Assembly (NCBI RefSeq): GCF_030814225.1
Contig: NZ_JAUSUR010000001.1
Coordinates: 62,001-126,000 of the forward strand
Source of the DNA: Breznakia pachnodae
GTDB taxonomy: Bacteria > Bacillota_I > Bacilli_A > Erysipelotrichales > Erysipelotrichaceae
Direction of reading: 5' to 3'
DNA: 64,000 nucleotides
This document shows, piece by piece, positions 8,616 through 17,820 of the stretch (within the stretch, counting starts at the first letter, position 1; every line of letters begins with the position of its first letter). Under the pieces are notes generated by a model that was given only the letters and a program-made list of their open reading frames with translations, was not told the DNA's origin and did not search any database. The position numbers and the translations under genes are program-made.

Positions 8616-9137
8616 TTATCTTTTGTATTCTTGAATGTATTGTAGTAACTGTTCGTCTTCTATAGCTTCTTCTAAACGCAGTGTATCTGCATCTGTACTT
8701 CGTCTTAAGATTCTTTGATACATAATAAATGTATTGGCAATCATAAGCAGAAGAACAATAATAATCACTGGAATTTCAAATGCACCTTTCATAAATAGAA
8801 AGGCAAAGAGACAAAACGCAAGAAACATAACTCCATTAATCAGAGATATCTGACGGATAATTCTTTGTTTAAACTCTTTTAGAAATATTAATTGTGTAGT
8901 TAAGAAATCTTTATCTTCCTGTGTAAATTCAGGTGATTTCTTAATTCGACCACTTAACTGCATCAGACAATATTGTAATTCGTTGGCTTTACGTTGCATC
9001 ATATACTTTAGTACAAGTGCAAATAAAATCCATGTATCATCATTTTGCTTTGTTGAAAGTGCTCGATTTAATTCGTCTGCCACTTCCATTGTATACGTAT
9101 ATTTACTATTTCTAATTTCATCTCTTAGTTTATCCAT
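8616..9137 (-). CDS. hypothetical membrane protein, two C-terminal transmembrane helices
   Basis: I do not recognise a family for this 173-residue protein. It has a hydrophilic, helical N-terminal part (1-95, rich in Lys/Glu/Gln), two membrane segments close together (about 102-117 and 122-140), and a charged helical C-terminal tail. It starts 12 nt after parC behind AGGACC and ends in the operon terminator, so it is co-transcribed with topoisomerase IV. A role in chromosome partition at the membrane is only a guess from context. Confidence 0.7.
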   Translation of the reverse strand: MDKLRDEIRNSKYTYTMEVADELNRALSTKQNDDTWILFALVLKYMMQRKANELQYCLMQLSGRIKKSPEFTQEDKDFLTTQLIFLKEFKQRIIRQISLINGVMFLAFCLFAFLFMKGAFEIPVIIIVLLLMIANTFIMYQRILRRSTDADTLRLEEAIEDEQLLQYIQEYKR

Positions 9138-9149
9138 AAGATTGGTCCT

Positions 9150-11618
9150 CTATACATTCAGTTTTAATTCTTCATATTCTTTATCATCATCACTCTCAAC
9201 AAGTGGAACATCTGGCACAACCACCATATCCTTAATCATATAGTAATCATCTGATAATTTAATACTGTTTGAGAATGATGCTTCTCTACTCATAATTGAA
9301 ATATCTTTCGCTTCCACCTTCAGTGTTTCTTCACCAATAAAGGTAACAATATCTGTACTAGAAACTAATTTAATATAACGCAAATAATTAGGGTTTGATT
9401 TTACCTGACGATGTAGCAATAACCCTTTTACTGGACGATTCATAAAATCTATTTCATCCAGCTTCAAGCGTTTCATTGCTCCTGATTCACAAACAATTAA
9501 CAGATACTTGTTCGCATCCATAATCGTTTGCACACCAATAATCGTATCATCATTCAAATTCATTGCTTTTACTCCTTTAGATTTAGGAGCACTAGCAGGA
9601 ATCTGATCTAATTTATAGTGAGCACCATATCCATTGCGTGTAGCTAACACAACTTCATTATGTGCATACGCTAAACTGGTAGATACAAGTACATCTTCTT
9701 TATGTAAGTTCATACAAGACATTGTTTTATTGTTTCGTGAAACTTCAAAATCAGCAATTCTAGTTTTCTTAATCATTCCATGTTTTGAAACACTAACGAA
9801 GTATCCATCTTGTTTAAAGTTACGAATAATAAATGCATTGATTAGTTTTTCTTCCCCACTCATCTTCATCTTTGTATTTAAGTGAGTTCCTAAATCTTTC
9901 CACTTATGTTCCCCTAACTCATATACAGGTAAGTATCCATAAGTACCTAGATTTGTAAAGAAAATCAGATAATCAAGATTATTTACTTCTTCAAATCCAA
10001 TTAGATGATCGCCTTCTTTTGTACCAGTCATGGTATTTTCACTGGCACCAAACGAACGCATTGATACACGTTTTGCCCAACCATCTTTTGATACAGTTAC
10101 AACATAACGATCATTAGAAATCATTGCAACCTTATCAATCTTAATTTCTTCAATCGTATCCTCTATTTTAGTTATACGATCACGACCATAAAGTTCCTTA
10201 ACTTCTTTTAACTCTCTGATCATTAAGTTTTTTAAACTCTTTGGATTATCCAAGATATCTTGAAGCTCTTCCATTTCGTTTGTAAGTCTTGCGAACTCTT
10301 CACGTAATGCTGTTACATCCGTGTTTGATAAACGATACAATTGTAATGTTACAATTGCTTCAGCCTGAGGTTCCGTAAAGTCATATGCTTCCATTAACTT
10401 ACGTTTTGAATCCCCTTTATCTTTAGAAGAACGTATAAGTGCAATTACTTCATCAAGAATTGAAATACATTTAATCAATCCTTCTAGGATATGACAACGT
10501 TTTTCTTTCTTATCCAAATCAAATCTGCTTCTACGTGTAATTACTTCATCACGATGATCAATAAACGCATCCAGCATTTCCGCCAAACCAAGTTGCATTG
10601 GTCGTTTATTAACGATTGCAACAACATTATAGTTGTATGAAATCTGTAAGTCTGTATTCTTATAGAAATAATTTAAAATTAGTTGTGCATCTGCATCTTT
10701 CTTTACATCTACACAAATACGCATCCCATTACGGTCACTTTCATCACGAACATCAATGATTCCATCAATATCTTTATTGATTCTAATTTCATCCATCTTT
10801 CTTACAAGGTTACATTTAATAACATCGTAAGGAATTTCATTGATGATAATTTGTTGGATTGTTTTGGTTTTAGTAATTTCTGCTTTTGCACGCATCATCA
10901 CTTTTCCTTTACCAGTTGTAAAAGCATCTCTGATTCCATCTTTTCCCTGAACAATTCCACCAGTTGGAAAATCTGGACCTTGTACATAATCCATCAGTTC
11001 ATCAAGTGAACATGATTTATGTTGAATACGATAGATTGCAGCATCCAATACTTCACTGATATTGTGTGGAGGAATGTTTGTAGCATACCCCGCTGCAATC
11101 CCACTAATTCCATTTACAAGCAGGTTTGGATAACGAGCTGGTAATACTGTAGGCTCTTGCTCGGTATCATCAAAGTTTGGTGCAAACTCTACTGTTTCTT
11201 TATTAATATCCTGAAGTAACATTTGAGCAATTGGTGCCAAACGAACTTCCGTATAACGCATTGCAGCTGCAGGGTCATCATCAATTGAACCATTGTTTCC
11301 CTGCATATCAATTAAAGGAATACGACTTTTCCAATCTTGTGAAAGACGAACCATCGCATCATAAATACTGCTGTCACCATGAGGATGGTAGTTCCCCATA
11401 ATAATCCCAACGGACTTAGCACTCTTACGATATTTTTTATCATGCGTATTTCCATCTTCATTCATTGCGAACAAAATTCTTCTTTGTACTGGTTTCAAAC
11501 CATCTCTAGCATCTGGAAGTGCACGTTCCTGAATAATATATTTTGAATATCTTCCAAAACGATCTCCCATAATATCTTCTAAAGGTGTAATAACTAAATT
11601 ATGTTTTTGATCACTCAT
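9150..11618 (-). CDS. parC: DNA topoisomerase IV subunit A
   Basis: This 822-residue protein has the DNA breakage-reunion domain with catalytic Tyr122 (AAAMRYTEVRL), a coiled-coil arm and a C-terminal beta-pinwheel. The quinolone-determining region reads HPHGDSSIYDAM with Ser83 and Asp87, i.e. the fluoroquinolone-sensitive residues at the positions equivalent to S. pneumoniae Ser79/Asp83. No GyrA box (QRRGGKG-like) is visible in the C-terminal domain, which favours ParC over GyrA. Its ATG overlaps the parE stop as TAATG. Together with ParE it decatenates daughter chromosomes. Confidence 0.95.
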   Translation of the reverse strand: MSDQKHNLVITPLEDIMGDRFGRYSKYIIQERALPDARDGLKPVQRRILFAMNEDGNTHDKKYRKSAKSVGIIMGNYHPHGDSSIYDAMVRLSQDWKSRIPLIDMQGNNGSIDDDPAAAMRYTEVRLAPIAQMLLQDINKETVEFAPNFDDTEQEPTVLPARYPNLLVNGISGIAAGYATNIPPHNISEVLDAAIYRIQHKSCSLDELMDYVQGPDFPTGGIVQGKDGIRDAFTTGKGKVMMRAKAEITKTKTIQQIIINEIPYDVIKCNLVRKMDEIRINKDIDGIIDVRDESDRNGMRICVDVKKDADAQLILNYFYKNTDLQISYNYNVVAIVNKRPMQLGLAEMLDAFIDHRDEVITRRSRFDLDKKEKRCHILEGLIKCISILDEVIALIRSSKDKGDSKRKLMEAYDFTEPQAEAIVTLQLYRLSNTDVTALREEFARLTNEMEELQDILDNPKSLKNLMIRELKEVKELYGRDRITKIEDTIEEIKIDKVAMISNDRYVVTVSKDGWAKRVSMRSFGASENTMTGTKEGDHLIGFEEVNNLDYLIFFTNLGTYGYLPVYELGEHKWKDLGTHLNTKMKMSGEEKLINAFIIRNFKQDGYFVSVSKHGMIKKTRIADFEVSRNNKTMSCMNLHKEDVLVSTSLAYAHNEVVLATRNGYGAHYKLDQIPASAPKSKGVKAMNLNDDTIIGVQTIMDANKYLLIVCESGAMKRLKLDEIDFMNRPVKGLLLHRQVKSNPNYLRYIKLVSSTDIVTFIGEETLKVEAKDISIMSREASFSNSIKLSDDYYMIKDMVVVPDVPLVESDDDKEYEELKLNV

Positions 11619-13540
11619 TATTTCACCTCTCTTGCAAATGAATCTTCCATAGTGAAAGAAACATTTTCTTCAATCCAATCACGACGAAGATCGGCTTTAT
11701 CACCCATTAAAACACTTACGCGTTTATCAGCAACAATTGAATCTTCAATACTTACCTGAATCAACGTTCTGGTTTCAGGATTCATTGTTGTATCCCAAAG
11801 CTGATCAGCATTCATTTCTCCAAGTCCTTTATAACGTTGCAGACCATATCCTTTGTACTGTGAACGTTTTACTTCTAACTCTGCTTCATCCCAGATATAG
11901 ATATGATCTTTACCTTTTTCTAATTTATATAATGGTGGAAGTGCAATATATACCATTCCATGTTCAATTAACTCTCTCATATAACGATAGAAGAATGTCA
12001 ATAACAAGGTTTGAATATGTGCCCCATCCGTATCTGCATCGGTCATAATAATAACTTTTGTATAATTTACATCATCAATATTAAAGTTAGCTCCTACACC
12101 AGCACCAACAGCATGAATAATTGTATTTAACTCTTCATTCTTTTCGATACTAGTAATACTAGCTTTTTCAGTATTCAACACCTTCCCACGTAATGGAAGA
12201 ATCGCCTGGTATTTTGAATCTCTACCTTGCTTAGCACTTCCTCCGGCTGAATCCCCTTCGACCAGATACAATTCTTTTTTCCTTGCATCCTTACTTTGCG
12301 CATTCGCTAGTTTACCTGATAAAATCTTTTCTGATTTTCCTTTGGATTTTCCATTTCTTGCATCATTACGAGCCTTACGAGCAGCTTCTCTTGCTTGTGA
12401 CGCACGTTGCATCTTCTTTACAAGATTCATCGCTAATTCTTTATTTTCTTCTAAGAAGAACGTCAGTTTTTCACTAATAATATTATCAACAACCGTACGA
12501 GCTTCTGGTGTTCCTAATTTCCCTTTGGTTTGTCCTTCAAACTGCAATAAGTTTTCCGGAATACCAAGCGATAATATCACTGTTAATCCTTCACGTACAT
12601 CACTACCTTCAAAGTTCTTATCGCGATCTTTTAATAATCCGTTACGGCGTGCATACTCATTAAATACTTTGGTAAATGCCCCTCTGGCACCTACTTCATG
12701 AGAACCACCATCCTTGGTGCGTACTAAGTTAACAAACGAGAACATATTCTCCTGATACTCATCAATGTATTGAAATGAACAGTCAACCGTAATTCCATTA
12801 CTTCCTGCTCCATTAAAAGAAACTGGTTTATGAAATACTTGCTTGTCTTCATGTAAGTAATTCATGAAGTCTTCAAGACCATTTTCAAAACAATACAATT
12901 CTTGTTTGTCATTTCTTAAGTCAGTTACCTGTAATGCAATCCCTTGTAATAGGAATGCACTTTCTCTTGCTCTTTCGCAAATTTGAGTGAATGAAAAATC
13001 AACAGTTGAGAAAATCGTAGGGTCCGGCATAAAGGTAACTTTACTTCCATGCTTATTTGTTTTCCCTATTACTTCTAACTTACTTGTTTTTGATCCACCA
13101 TCTTTGAAATGCATTGCATAGATTTTACCATCACGACAAACTTCTACATCAACATAAGTACTAAGTGCATTTACAACACTGGCACCAACTCCATGAAGTC
13201 CTCCACTGGTCTTATAACCACCTTCTTCACTGAACTTCCCTCCAGCATGAAGAATAGTGAAAATAACCTCTAACGATGATTTCCCATTTGTGTGTTTACC
13301 AACAGGCATTCCACGCCCCTCATCCTCAACACAAAGAGAACCATCTTTATTGATGGTTATATCTATTTTCTTTCCATATCCATTTAATGCCTCATCTATT
13401 GCATTATCCAGTACTTCCCATACCAGATGATGAAGCCCTCGTCCATCTGTAGATCCAATATACATCCCTGGGCGCTTTCGAACAGCATCTAACCCCTCTA
13501 ATATCTGAATACTACTTGCATCATATTTTTTCTCTGCCAT
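11618..13540 (-). CDS. parE: DNA topoisomerase IV subunit B
   Basis: This 640-residue ATPase subunit has an N-terminal GHKL domain (VLDNAIDEALNGYG, DEGRGMPVG, GGLHGVGASVVNALS) and a C-terminal TOPRIM domain (LVEGDSAGGSAKQGRD, MTDADTDGAHI, QRYKGLGEMN). It starts behind AAAGGAGTG and has a convincing promoter. Position upstream of parC and divergent from plsY is a common Bacillota arrangement and supports ParE over GyrB. Confidence 0.95.
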   Translation of the reverse strand: MAEKKYDASSIQILEGLDAVRKRPGMYIGSTDGRGLHHLVWEVLDNAIDEALNGYGKKIDITINKDGSLCVEDEGRGMPVGKHTNGKSSLEVIFTILHAGGKFSEEGGYKTSGGLHGVGASVVNALSTYVDVEVCRDGKIYAMHFKDGGSKTSKLEVIGKTNKHGSKVTFMPDPTIFSTVDFSFTQICERARESAFLLQGIALQVTDLRNDKQELYCFENGLEDFMNYLHEDKQVFHKPVSFNGAGSNGITVDCSFQYIDEYQENMFSFVNLVRTKDGGSHEVGARGAFTKVFNEYARRNGLLKDRDKNFEGSDVREGLTVILSLGIPENLLQFEGQTKGKLGTPEARTVVDNIISEKLTFFLEENKELAMNLVKKMQRASQAREAARKARNDARNGKSKGKSEKILSGKLANAQSKDARKKELYLVEGDSAGGSAKQGRDSKYQAILPLRGKVLNTEKASITSIEKNEELNTIIHAVGAGVGANFNIDDVNYTKVIIMTDADTDGAHIQTLLLTFFYRYMRELIEHGMVYIALPPLYKLEKGKDHIYIWDEAELEVKRSQYKGYGLQRYKGLGEMNADQLWDTTMNPETRTLIQVSIEDSIVADKRVSVLMGDKADLRRDWIEENVSFTMEDSFAREVK

Positions 13541-13572
13541 TACTACACTCCTTTGGCTAAGTATTACACCTT

Positions 13573-13601
13573 ATTTTAGCAAAAAAACTGGTTTATTTCA
13601 A
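13573..13601 (-). promoter_or_regulatory. promoter of parE-parC
   Basis: Minus-strand TTGAAA (13596-13601), 17-nt spacer, TAAAAT (13573-13578), about 33 nt before the parE ATG. The rest of the parE-plsY gap (13602-13860) is very AT-rich and I see no other conserved element in it. Confidence 0.7.
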
Positions 13602-13862
13602 TTTCTATAAGAAATTCAGTACAAACTTTAAATATTAACTCAAACGTATATTTCAATACTATTTAATCTATTAAAAATCAATAATGAATTTATTAATAAA
13701 AACTGCAATAATTTATTAGTTTCTTGCTAAGTCACAATTAGTATTATAACAAGTATTTGAATGAAAAGCATTGAAATTAAAGAAAGATTTCATAATTCGC
13801 AAATACTTCGAATTTCAAAGGAAATTTGTTTTATTTATTTGCTATTTTATTCATCATTTTTA

Positions 13863-13892
13863 TTCACATTTTTATTAAATATATGATACAAT
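13863..13892 (+). promoter_or_regulatory. promoter of plsY
   Basis: TTCACA (13863-13868), 18-nt spacer, TACAAT (13887-13892), followed by GAGG at 13906-13909 and the plsY ATG at 13918. Confidence 0.55.
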
Positions 13893-13917
13893 ATCTTTCT
13901 AAGTTGAGGTGTTTATT

Positions 13918-14553
13918 ATGGGCATACATCCATTGTATTTAAATATTATAATTGCAAGTATCATTGGTTACTTATTAGGGTCGATTCCCTTTGCACTAGT
14001 AATTGGTAAACTTTTCTATAACACAGATGTAAGAGAATATGGTTCCGGTAATCTGGGAGGCAGTAATGCTGGACGGGTATTAGGGAAAAAAGCAGCAATC
14101 TCGGTCATTGCATTAGATGTATTAAAAGTAGTGTTAGCTGCTGGTATCGTCGCTTACTTCCTAGAACCAGCTGCATCAATCTGGGCAGGATTGTTTGCGG
14201 CAATTGGTCACTGTTATCCAATCTTTGCAGGATTTCGTGGTGGTAAAGCAGTTGCGACAATGTTTGGATTCTTATTATCAAGTGCAATCTTTACATTCCA
14301 AGATCCTTGGATGTTATTTGTACCACTTGGAGTATTCCTAGTTATCTTATTATTATTTAAGATGGTATCACTGGCATCAATATTTGCAGCTGTTACTCAA
14401 GCGATATATATATCATTTATCACAGAGTATACTTCAGCAATTGTTGCAAGTATTTTACTAGCTGTACTTGTAATCTTCCGTCATATACCTAACATTAAGC
14501 GTATAGCGAATGGAACTGAAGCAAAAGTTGGTTGGTTAACAAAAAATAAATAA
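13918..14553 (+). CDS. plsY: glycerol-3-phosphate acyltransferase (acyl-phosphate dependent)
   Basis: This 211-residue integral membrane enzyme makes lysophosphatidic acid from acyl-phosphate and glycerol-3-phosphate, the first acylation of phospholipid synthesis. Diagnostic loops are GYLLGSIPFALVIGKLF, REYGSGNLGGSNAGRVLG and HCYPIFAGFRGGKAVAT (the three PlsY motifs). About five membrane helices fill the rest. A GTG at 13909 lies inside the ribosome binding site, so the ATG at 13918, 8 nt after GAGG, is the likely start. Confidence 0.96.
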   Translation: MGIHPLYLNIIIASIIGYLLGSIPFALVIGKLFYNTDVREYGSGNLGGSNAGRVLGKKAAISVIALDVLKVVLAAGIVAYFLEPAASIWAGLFAAIGHCYPIFAGFRGGKAVATMFGFLLSSAIFTFQDPWMLFVPLGVFLVILLLFKMVSLASIFAAVTQAIYISFITEYTSAIVASILLAVLVIFRHIPNIKRIANGTEAKVGWLTKNK

Positions 14554-14561
14554 TATTAAAT

Positions 14562-14586
14562 AAGTGTCAGCGATGGCACTTTTATT
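14562..14586 (+). terminator. intrinsic terminator after plsY
   Basis: AAGTGTCA (14562-14569) and TGGCACTT (14574-14581) form an 8-bp stem with one G-U pair and a 4-nt loop, followed by TTTATTA. Confidence 0.7.
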
Positions 14587-14615
14587 ATGTTTTATTTTCA
14601 TGTAGAATAAAGACT

Positions 14616-15113
14616 ATGAAAAAGCAATCAACGATTCAACTTGTTAAAGTTGCTTCAAAAAACAAATCATTATTATTTAATCTTATGCAGTTATATCTAT
14701 ATGATCTATCTGTTTATTTTAATTTCAAAACAAATAATAATGGAATTTATGAATATGATCATTTTGAAGATTACTTCACTGACACTAATTATATTTCCTA
14801 TTTTATATACAATGACAATGAACTTATTGGCTTCGTACTATTAAATGATTATTCACCTATTACAAATAAACATGAAAATATCATCAATGTTTCTGAGTTC
14901 TTTATCTTAAAACTTTATCGTAAACAAGGTTTGGGTGAAATAACCTTTCAAACACTTTTAGACATGCACAAAGGAGTTTGGACAATTAAGCCTGCTGCAT
15001 TCAGTAAAGAAGCAAATGCATTCTGGAAAACAATAATCAATAAACATATTGGAAGTAAAATAACTATAGAGTTTATCAACAACAATCCAATCTACACATT
15101 TTCAAATAAATAA
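14616..15113 (+). CDS. GNAT-like acetyltransferase
   Basis: This 165-residue protein resembles small predicted acetyltransferases: LIGFVLLNDYSPIT strands, a VSEFFILKLYRKQGLGEITFQTLLD segment holding the R-K-Q-G-L-G acetyl-CoA loop (about residues 107-112), and a C-terminal FSKEANAFWKTII helix. The substrate is unknown. No Shine-Dalgarno sequence is visible, and a TAGAAT -10-like box (14603-14608) ends 7 nt before the ATG, so the mRNA may be leaderless. Confidence 0.78.
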   Translation: MKKQSTIQLVKVASKNKSLLFNLMQLYLYDLSVYFNFKTNNNGIYEYDHFEDYFTDTNYISYFIYNDNELIGFVLLNDYSPITNKHENIINVSEFFILKLYRKQGLGEITFQTLLDMHKGVWTIKPAAFSKEANAFWKTIINKHIGSKITIEFINNNPIYTFSNK

Positions 15114-15139
15114 CGAAGGTACCTAACCTTCGTTATTTT
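15109..15139. terminator. bidirectional terminator between the GNAT and VanW genes
   Basis: A 12-bp perfect stem (15109-15120 with 15126-15137) and a 5-nt loop, with T-runs on both strands, between convergent stops. Confidence 0.85.
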
Positions 15140-15947
15140 CATCTATAAATGGACTGTACATCATAATTGCTGAGTTTGATACGACAAATTCTTCATCAAT
15201 CATTGTTCCTTTGGAATCAAATACCTGACGAAACAATTCGTTATGTCGTGTATAGCCACCCCAGTATTCTGGTCGCATTAAATGGTTTTTCTCTATAATC
15301 TGATAGTGAATATTAAGTGGTTCACTACTCCTCCACTCTCCCTCTAAGTTATGTTCTCCTACTGTAATTTTTAACTGATATGGAACATTGGTTGTATTTT
15401 GAATCATTAAATCGCCATGTGGATAAAAACAGGTTGCTCCACTTCCAAATGGTTGCGTGCGATTTGCATCAGGAAATACATCAAAGCCATGACGATGCCG
15501 TTCTATTATTTTTAGTGGTGTATGAATAGTCATCCAATAAATAAGATTTGACATCTGACAAATGCCTCCACCAATCCCAGGCCCAAAACCACCATTATTT
15601 AACACCATGCCATCAACATACCCTTTTCGCTTTGTGGTTTTACCAATCAAATACCAATAACTAAATACTTCACCTGGTTTAAGAATAATACCATTCAATT
15701 GCTTGCTGGCTATTTTCAAATTAACAATCTTATTGTATTGATACTGCATATCTACATCTTTCAGTTTTCGCAACAGTGGTGTCTGATGAGAAAATATTTG
15801 ATGTTTCAAATCCGCTCCCATATTGGTGGCGAATACTTTTTTCATTTTTATCCACTGAAGTTTGCGTTTGTATTCATAATATTTCATTCCTAAAAGTAAC
15901 CGAAAATCACCACGATGAATTGGTTTCTCAACTTTTTCTCTATCCAT
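15123..15947 (-). CDS. VanW-family protein
   Basis: This 274-residue protein carries the VanW domain in its middle (about 70-200): LKPGEVFSYWYLIGKTTKRKGY, VLNNGGFGPGIGGGICQMSNLIYW and HRHGFDVFPDANRTQPFGSGATCFYPHGDL. VanW occurs in the vanB glycopeptide-resistance cluster but most homologues, including stand-alone ones like this, are unrelated to resistance and of unknown biochemistry, with a proposed link to cell-wall or YoaR-like proteins. No signal peptide is seen. There are no van genes nearby. Confidence 0.9.
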   Translation of the reverse strand: MDREKVEKPIHRGDFRLLLGMKYYEYKRKLQWIKMKKVFATNMGADLKHQIFSHQTPLLRKLKDVDMQYQYNKIVNLKIASKQLNGIILKPGEVFSYWYLIGKTTKRKGYVDGMVLNNGGFGPGIGGGICQMSNLIYWMTIHTPLKIIERHRHGFDVFPDANRTQPFGSGATCFYPHGDLMIQNTTNVPYQLKITVGEHNLEGEWRSSEPLNIHYQIIEKNHLMRPEYWGGYTRHNELFRQVFDSKGTMIDEEFVVSNSAIMMYSPFIDENNEG

Positions 15948-16000
15948 ATGTTATTCTCCATCCCGTTTTTTTCAGTGTATCATTTCTTTTTAGGACAAAC

Positions 16001-16030
16001 AAGAGAAAAGACAGATCTAATGACCTGTCT
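16001..16030 (-). terminator. probable weak terminator of the ABC exporter operon
   Basis: AGACAG/CTGTCT (16025-16030 and 16009-16014) with a 10-nt loop is followed on the minus strand by TTTTCTC just after the transporter stop. The short stem makes this uncertain. Confidence 0.45.
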
Positions 16031-16035
16031 CTATA

Positions 16036-17820
16036 TTAAGCATATTGTTCGCTTTGTTGTAACTGATACATTGCAAAGTAATTTCCTTTTAATGCAATCA
16101 GTTCATCATGAGTTCCCTGCTCTACAATTCTACCTTTGTCTAATACTAATATTTTGTTTGCATCCTTAATCGTTGATAATCGGTGTGCAATCGCAATACT
16201 GGTACGACCTCGACGAATTCTTTCCAGACCTTCTTGAATCAGCGACTCAGTCTCTGTATCAATATTGGCTGTTGCTTCATCCAAAATCAGAATTTTAGGA
16301 TTCGTTACAATTGTTCTAGCAAAAGCCAGAAGTTGTTTTTGTCCTGTTGAGAACGAAGAACCACGTTCAATTACTCGATGTTCATAACCATCTGTTAACT
16401 GATTAACAAATGTATCTGCTTGAACAAACTCACAAGCATCTTGTATTTCTCTATCTGTAATACTTTTATTCTTTAAACGAACATTATCAGCAATTGTTCC
16501 ATAGAACATAAATGGATCTTGTAGTACCAACCCTGTTTTTGCTCTCAACTCATCCATTGGATAATCCTTGATTGATTTGCCATCAATCAATACTTCACCT
16601 TCATAGAATTCATAAAAACGCATCATAACATTAATAATACTACTCTTCCCACTTCCAGTATGTCCAACCAAGGCAATTGTTTCACCAGGGTTTACAGTAA
16701 AGGAAATGTTCTTTAATACATTGTTCTTTCCATCGTATGAGAAAGTAACATCCTTAAACTCGATTTTTGCATCTTCAATCACTGCATTTGCTCCAGGATT
16801 TTGTGAAGGTGCCACTTCTTCATGGTCCAATACCATAAAGACACGATAAGCAGATACTACTGCCTGTTGGAAAATTGCTAAACGATCCATAATTTGAAAC
16901 ATTGGATCGAAATAACGATAAATATACTCAATAAATGCAGTAACTGTACCAACTGAAACCACGGTAGTCAAAGCACGTAATCCTGTATTCAATATCAGGA
17001 TAGCTAATGCTAATGAAGTCAACAAGTGAATTGTTGGTGCTAGCAGAATACCATCTAAACGAGTATTTCGCATACTTGCTTCATAATATTCTCTATTTGT
17101 ATCTTCAAATTCTTTTGATATACGTTTTTGTTGAACAAACAATTGAATAATATTCATACCTGAAATTGATTCAGCCAGCCTTGTATTCAACTGTGATAAA
17201 CGCTCACGTGCAATCAAATAGTATCTCGTACTAAATTTTTGATACAAATAAATAATCAGAATCGCTACTGGTAAAAACAACAGACATATAAGTGCCATTG
17301 TTGCATCCAAAATAAACATGGTTACTAAAATACATATAATAATAATTACACTCGATACAATTACAGAAACAACATCATTCAACATCTCCATAACTGATTC
17401 GGTATCATTGGTTACTCTTGATACAATACTACCAGAAGGTGTCTGATCAAAGTAACGCATTCCCATTGATTGCAGTTTTTCATATACTGCGACTCTTAAA
17501 TCCTGAGTTACCTTGTTACCAATCTTTTTAAACTGATATACATATAAATATCGAAACACTGAATAAACCAGAATTACTCCAGCATAAATCGTAATGTTTT
17601 TATAGATTAAATCCATATTTACATGATCCTTGCCAAAAGCAGTATCAACGATATTTTTAATTACAATTGGTCCTAGCAAACTAAATACAGTCGCAGCAAG
17701 TAATGTCAGAATAGCAATTAACAATGCTCCACGATATGGATTCAAATAGCCCATCAATCGCTTTAACACTTGCATCTGTTCACGACCAGTTATTACTTCA
17801 ATGTCATCATAGTTATCCAT
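16036..17820 (-). CDS. ABC exporter half-transporter, catalytically canonical partner (BmrD/YheH-like)
   Basis: This 594-residue half-transporter has a six-helix membrane domain (about 25-325) and a C-terminal nucleotide-binding domain. Walker A is GHTGSGKSS, the Walker B with catalytic Glu is ILILDEATANID, and the H-loop is IAIAHRLSTI. The signature is FSTGQ instead of LSGGQ. It overlaps its partner's stop as TAATG, so both are made together as a heterodimer of the multidrug-exporter type. The transported compound cannot be read from sequence. Confidence 0.93.
   Translation of the reverse strand: MDNYDDIEVITGREQMQVLKRLMGYLNPYRGALLIAILTLLAATVFSLLGPIVIKNIVDTAFGKDHVNMDLIYKNITIYAGVILVYSVFRYLYVYQFKKIGNKVTQDLRVAVYEKLQSMGMRYFDQTPSGSIVSRVTNDTESVMEMLNDVVSVIVSSVIIIICILVTMFILDATMALICLLFLPVAILIIYLYQKFSTRYYLIARERLSQLNTRLAESISGMNIIQLFVQQKRISKEFEDTNREYYEASMRNTRLDGILLAPTIHLLTSLALAILILNTGLRALTTVVSVGTVTAFIEYIYRYFDPMFQIMDRLAIFQQAVVSAYRVFMVLDHEEVAPSQNPGANAVIEDAKIEFKDVTFSYDGKNNVLKNISFTVNPGETIALVGHTGSGKSSIINVMMRFYEFYEGEVLIDGKSIKDYPMDELRAKTGLVLQDPFMFYGTIADNVRLKNKSITDREIQDACEFVQADTFVNQLTDGYEHRVIERGSSFSTGQKQLLAFARTIVTNPKILILDEATANIDTETESLIQEGLERIRRGRTSIAIAHRLSTIKDANKILVLDKGRIVEQGTHDELIALKGNYFAMYQLQQSEQYA

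Noticed and set aside
11618-13540. Gyrase (gyrB/gyrA) identity for the parE/parC pair
   Set aside because: No GyrA box is seen in the C-terminal domain of the A subunit, and the gene order divergent from plsY is typical of topoisomerase IV.
13602-13860. Small RNA or origin-like region between parE and plsY
   Set aside because: The stretch is simply AT-rich; no DnaA-box cluster, hairpin with T-run or conserved RNA motif is visible.
15123-15947. VanW as a sign of glycopeptide resistance
   Set aside because: No vanR/S/H/A/X/Y genes are near and stand-alone VanW-domain proteins are common in Bacillota.
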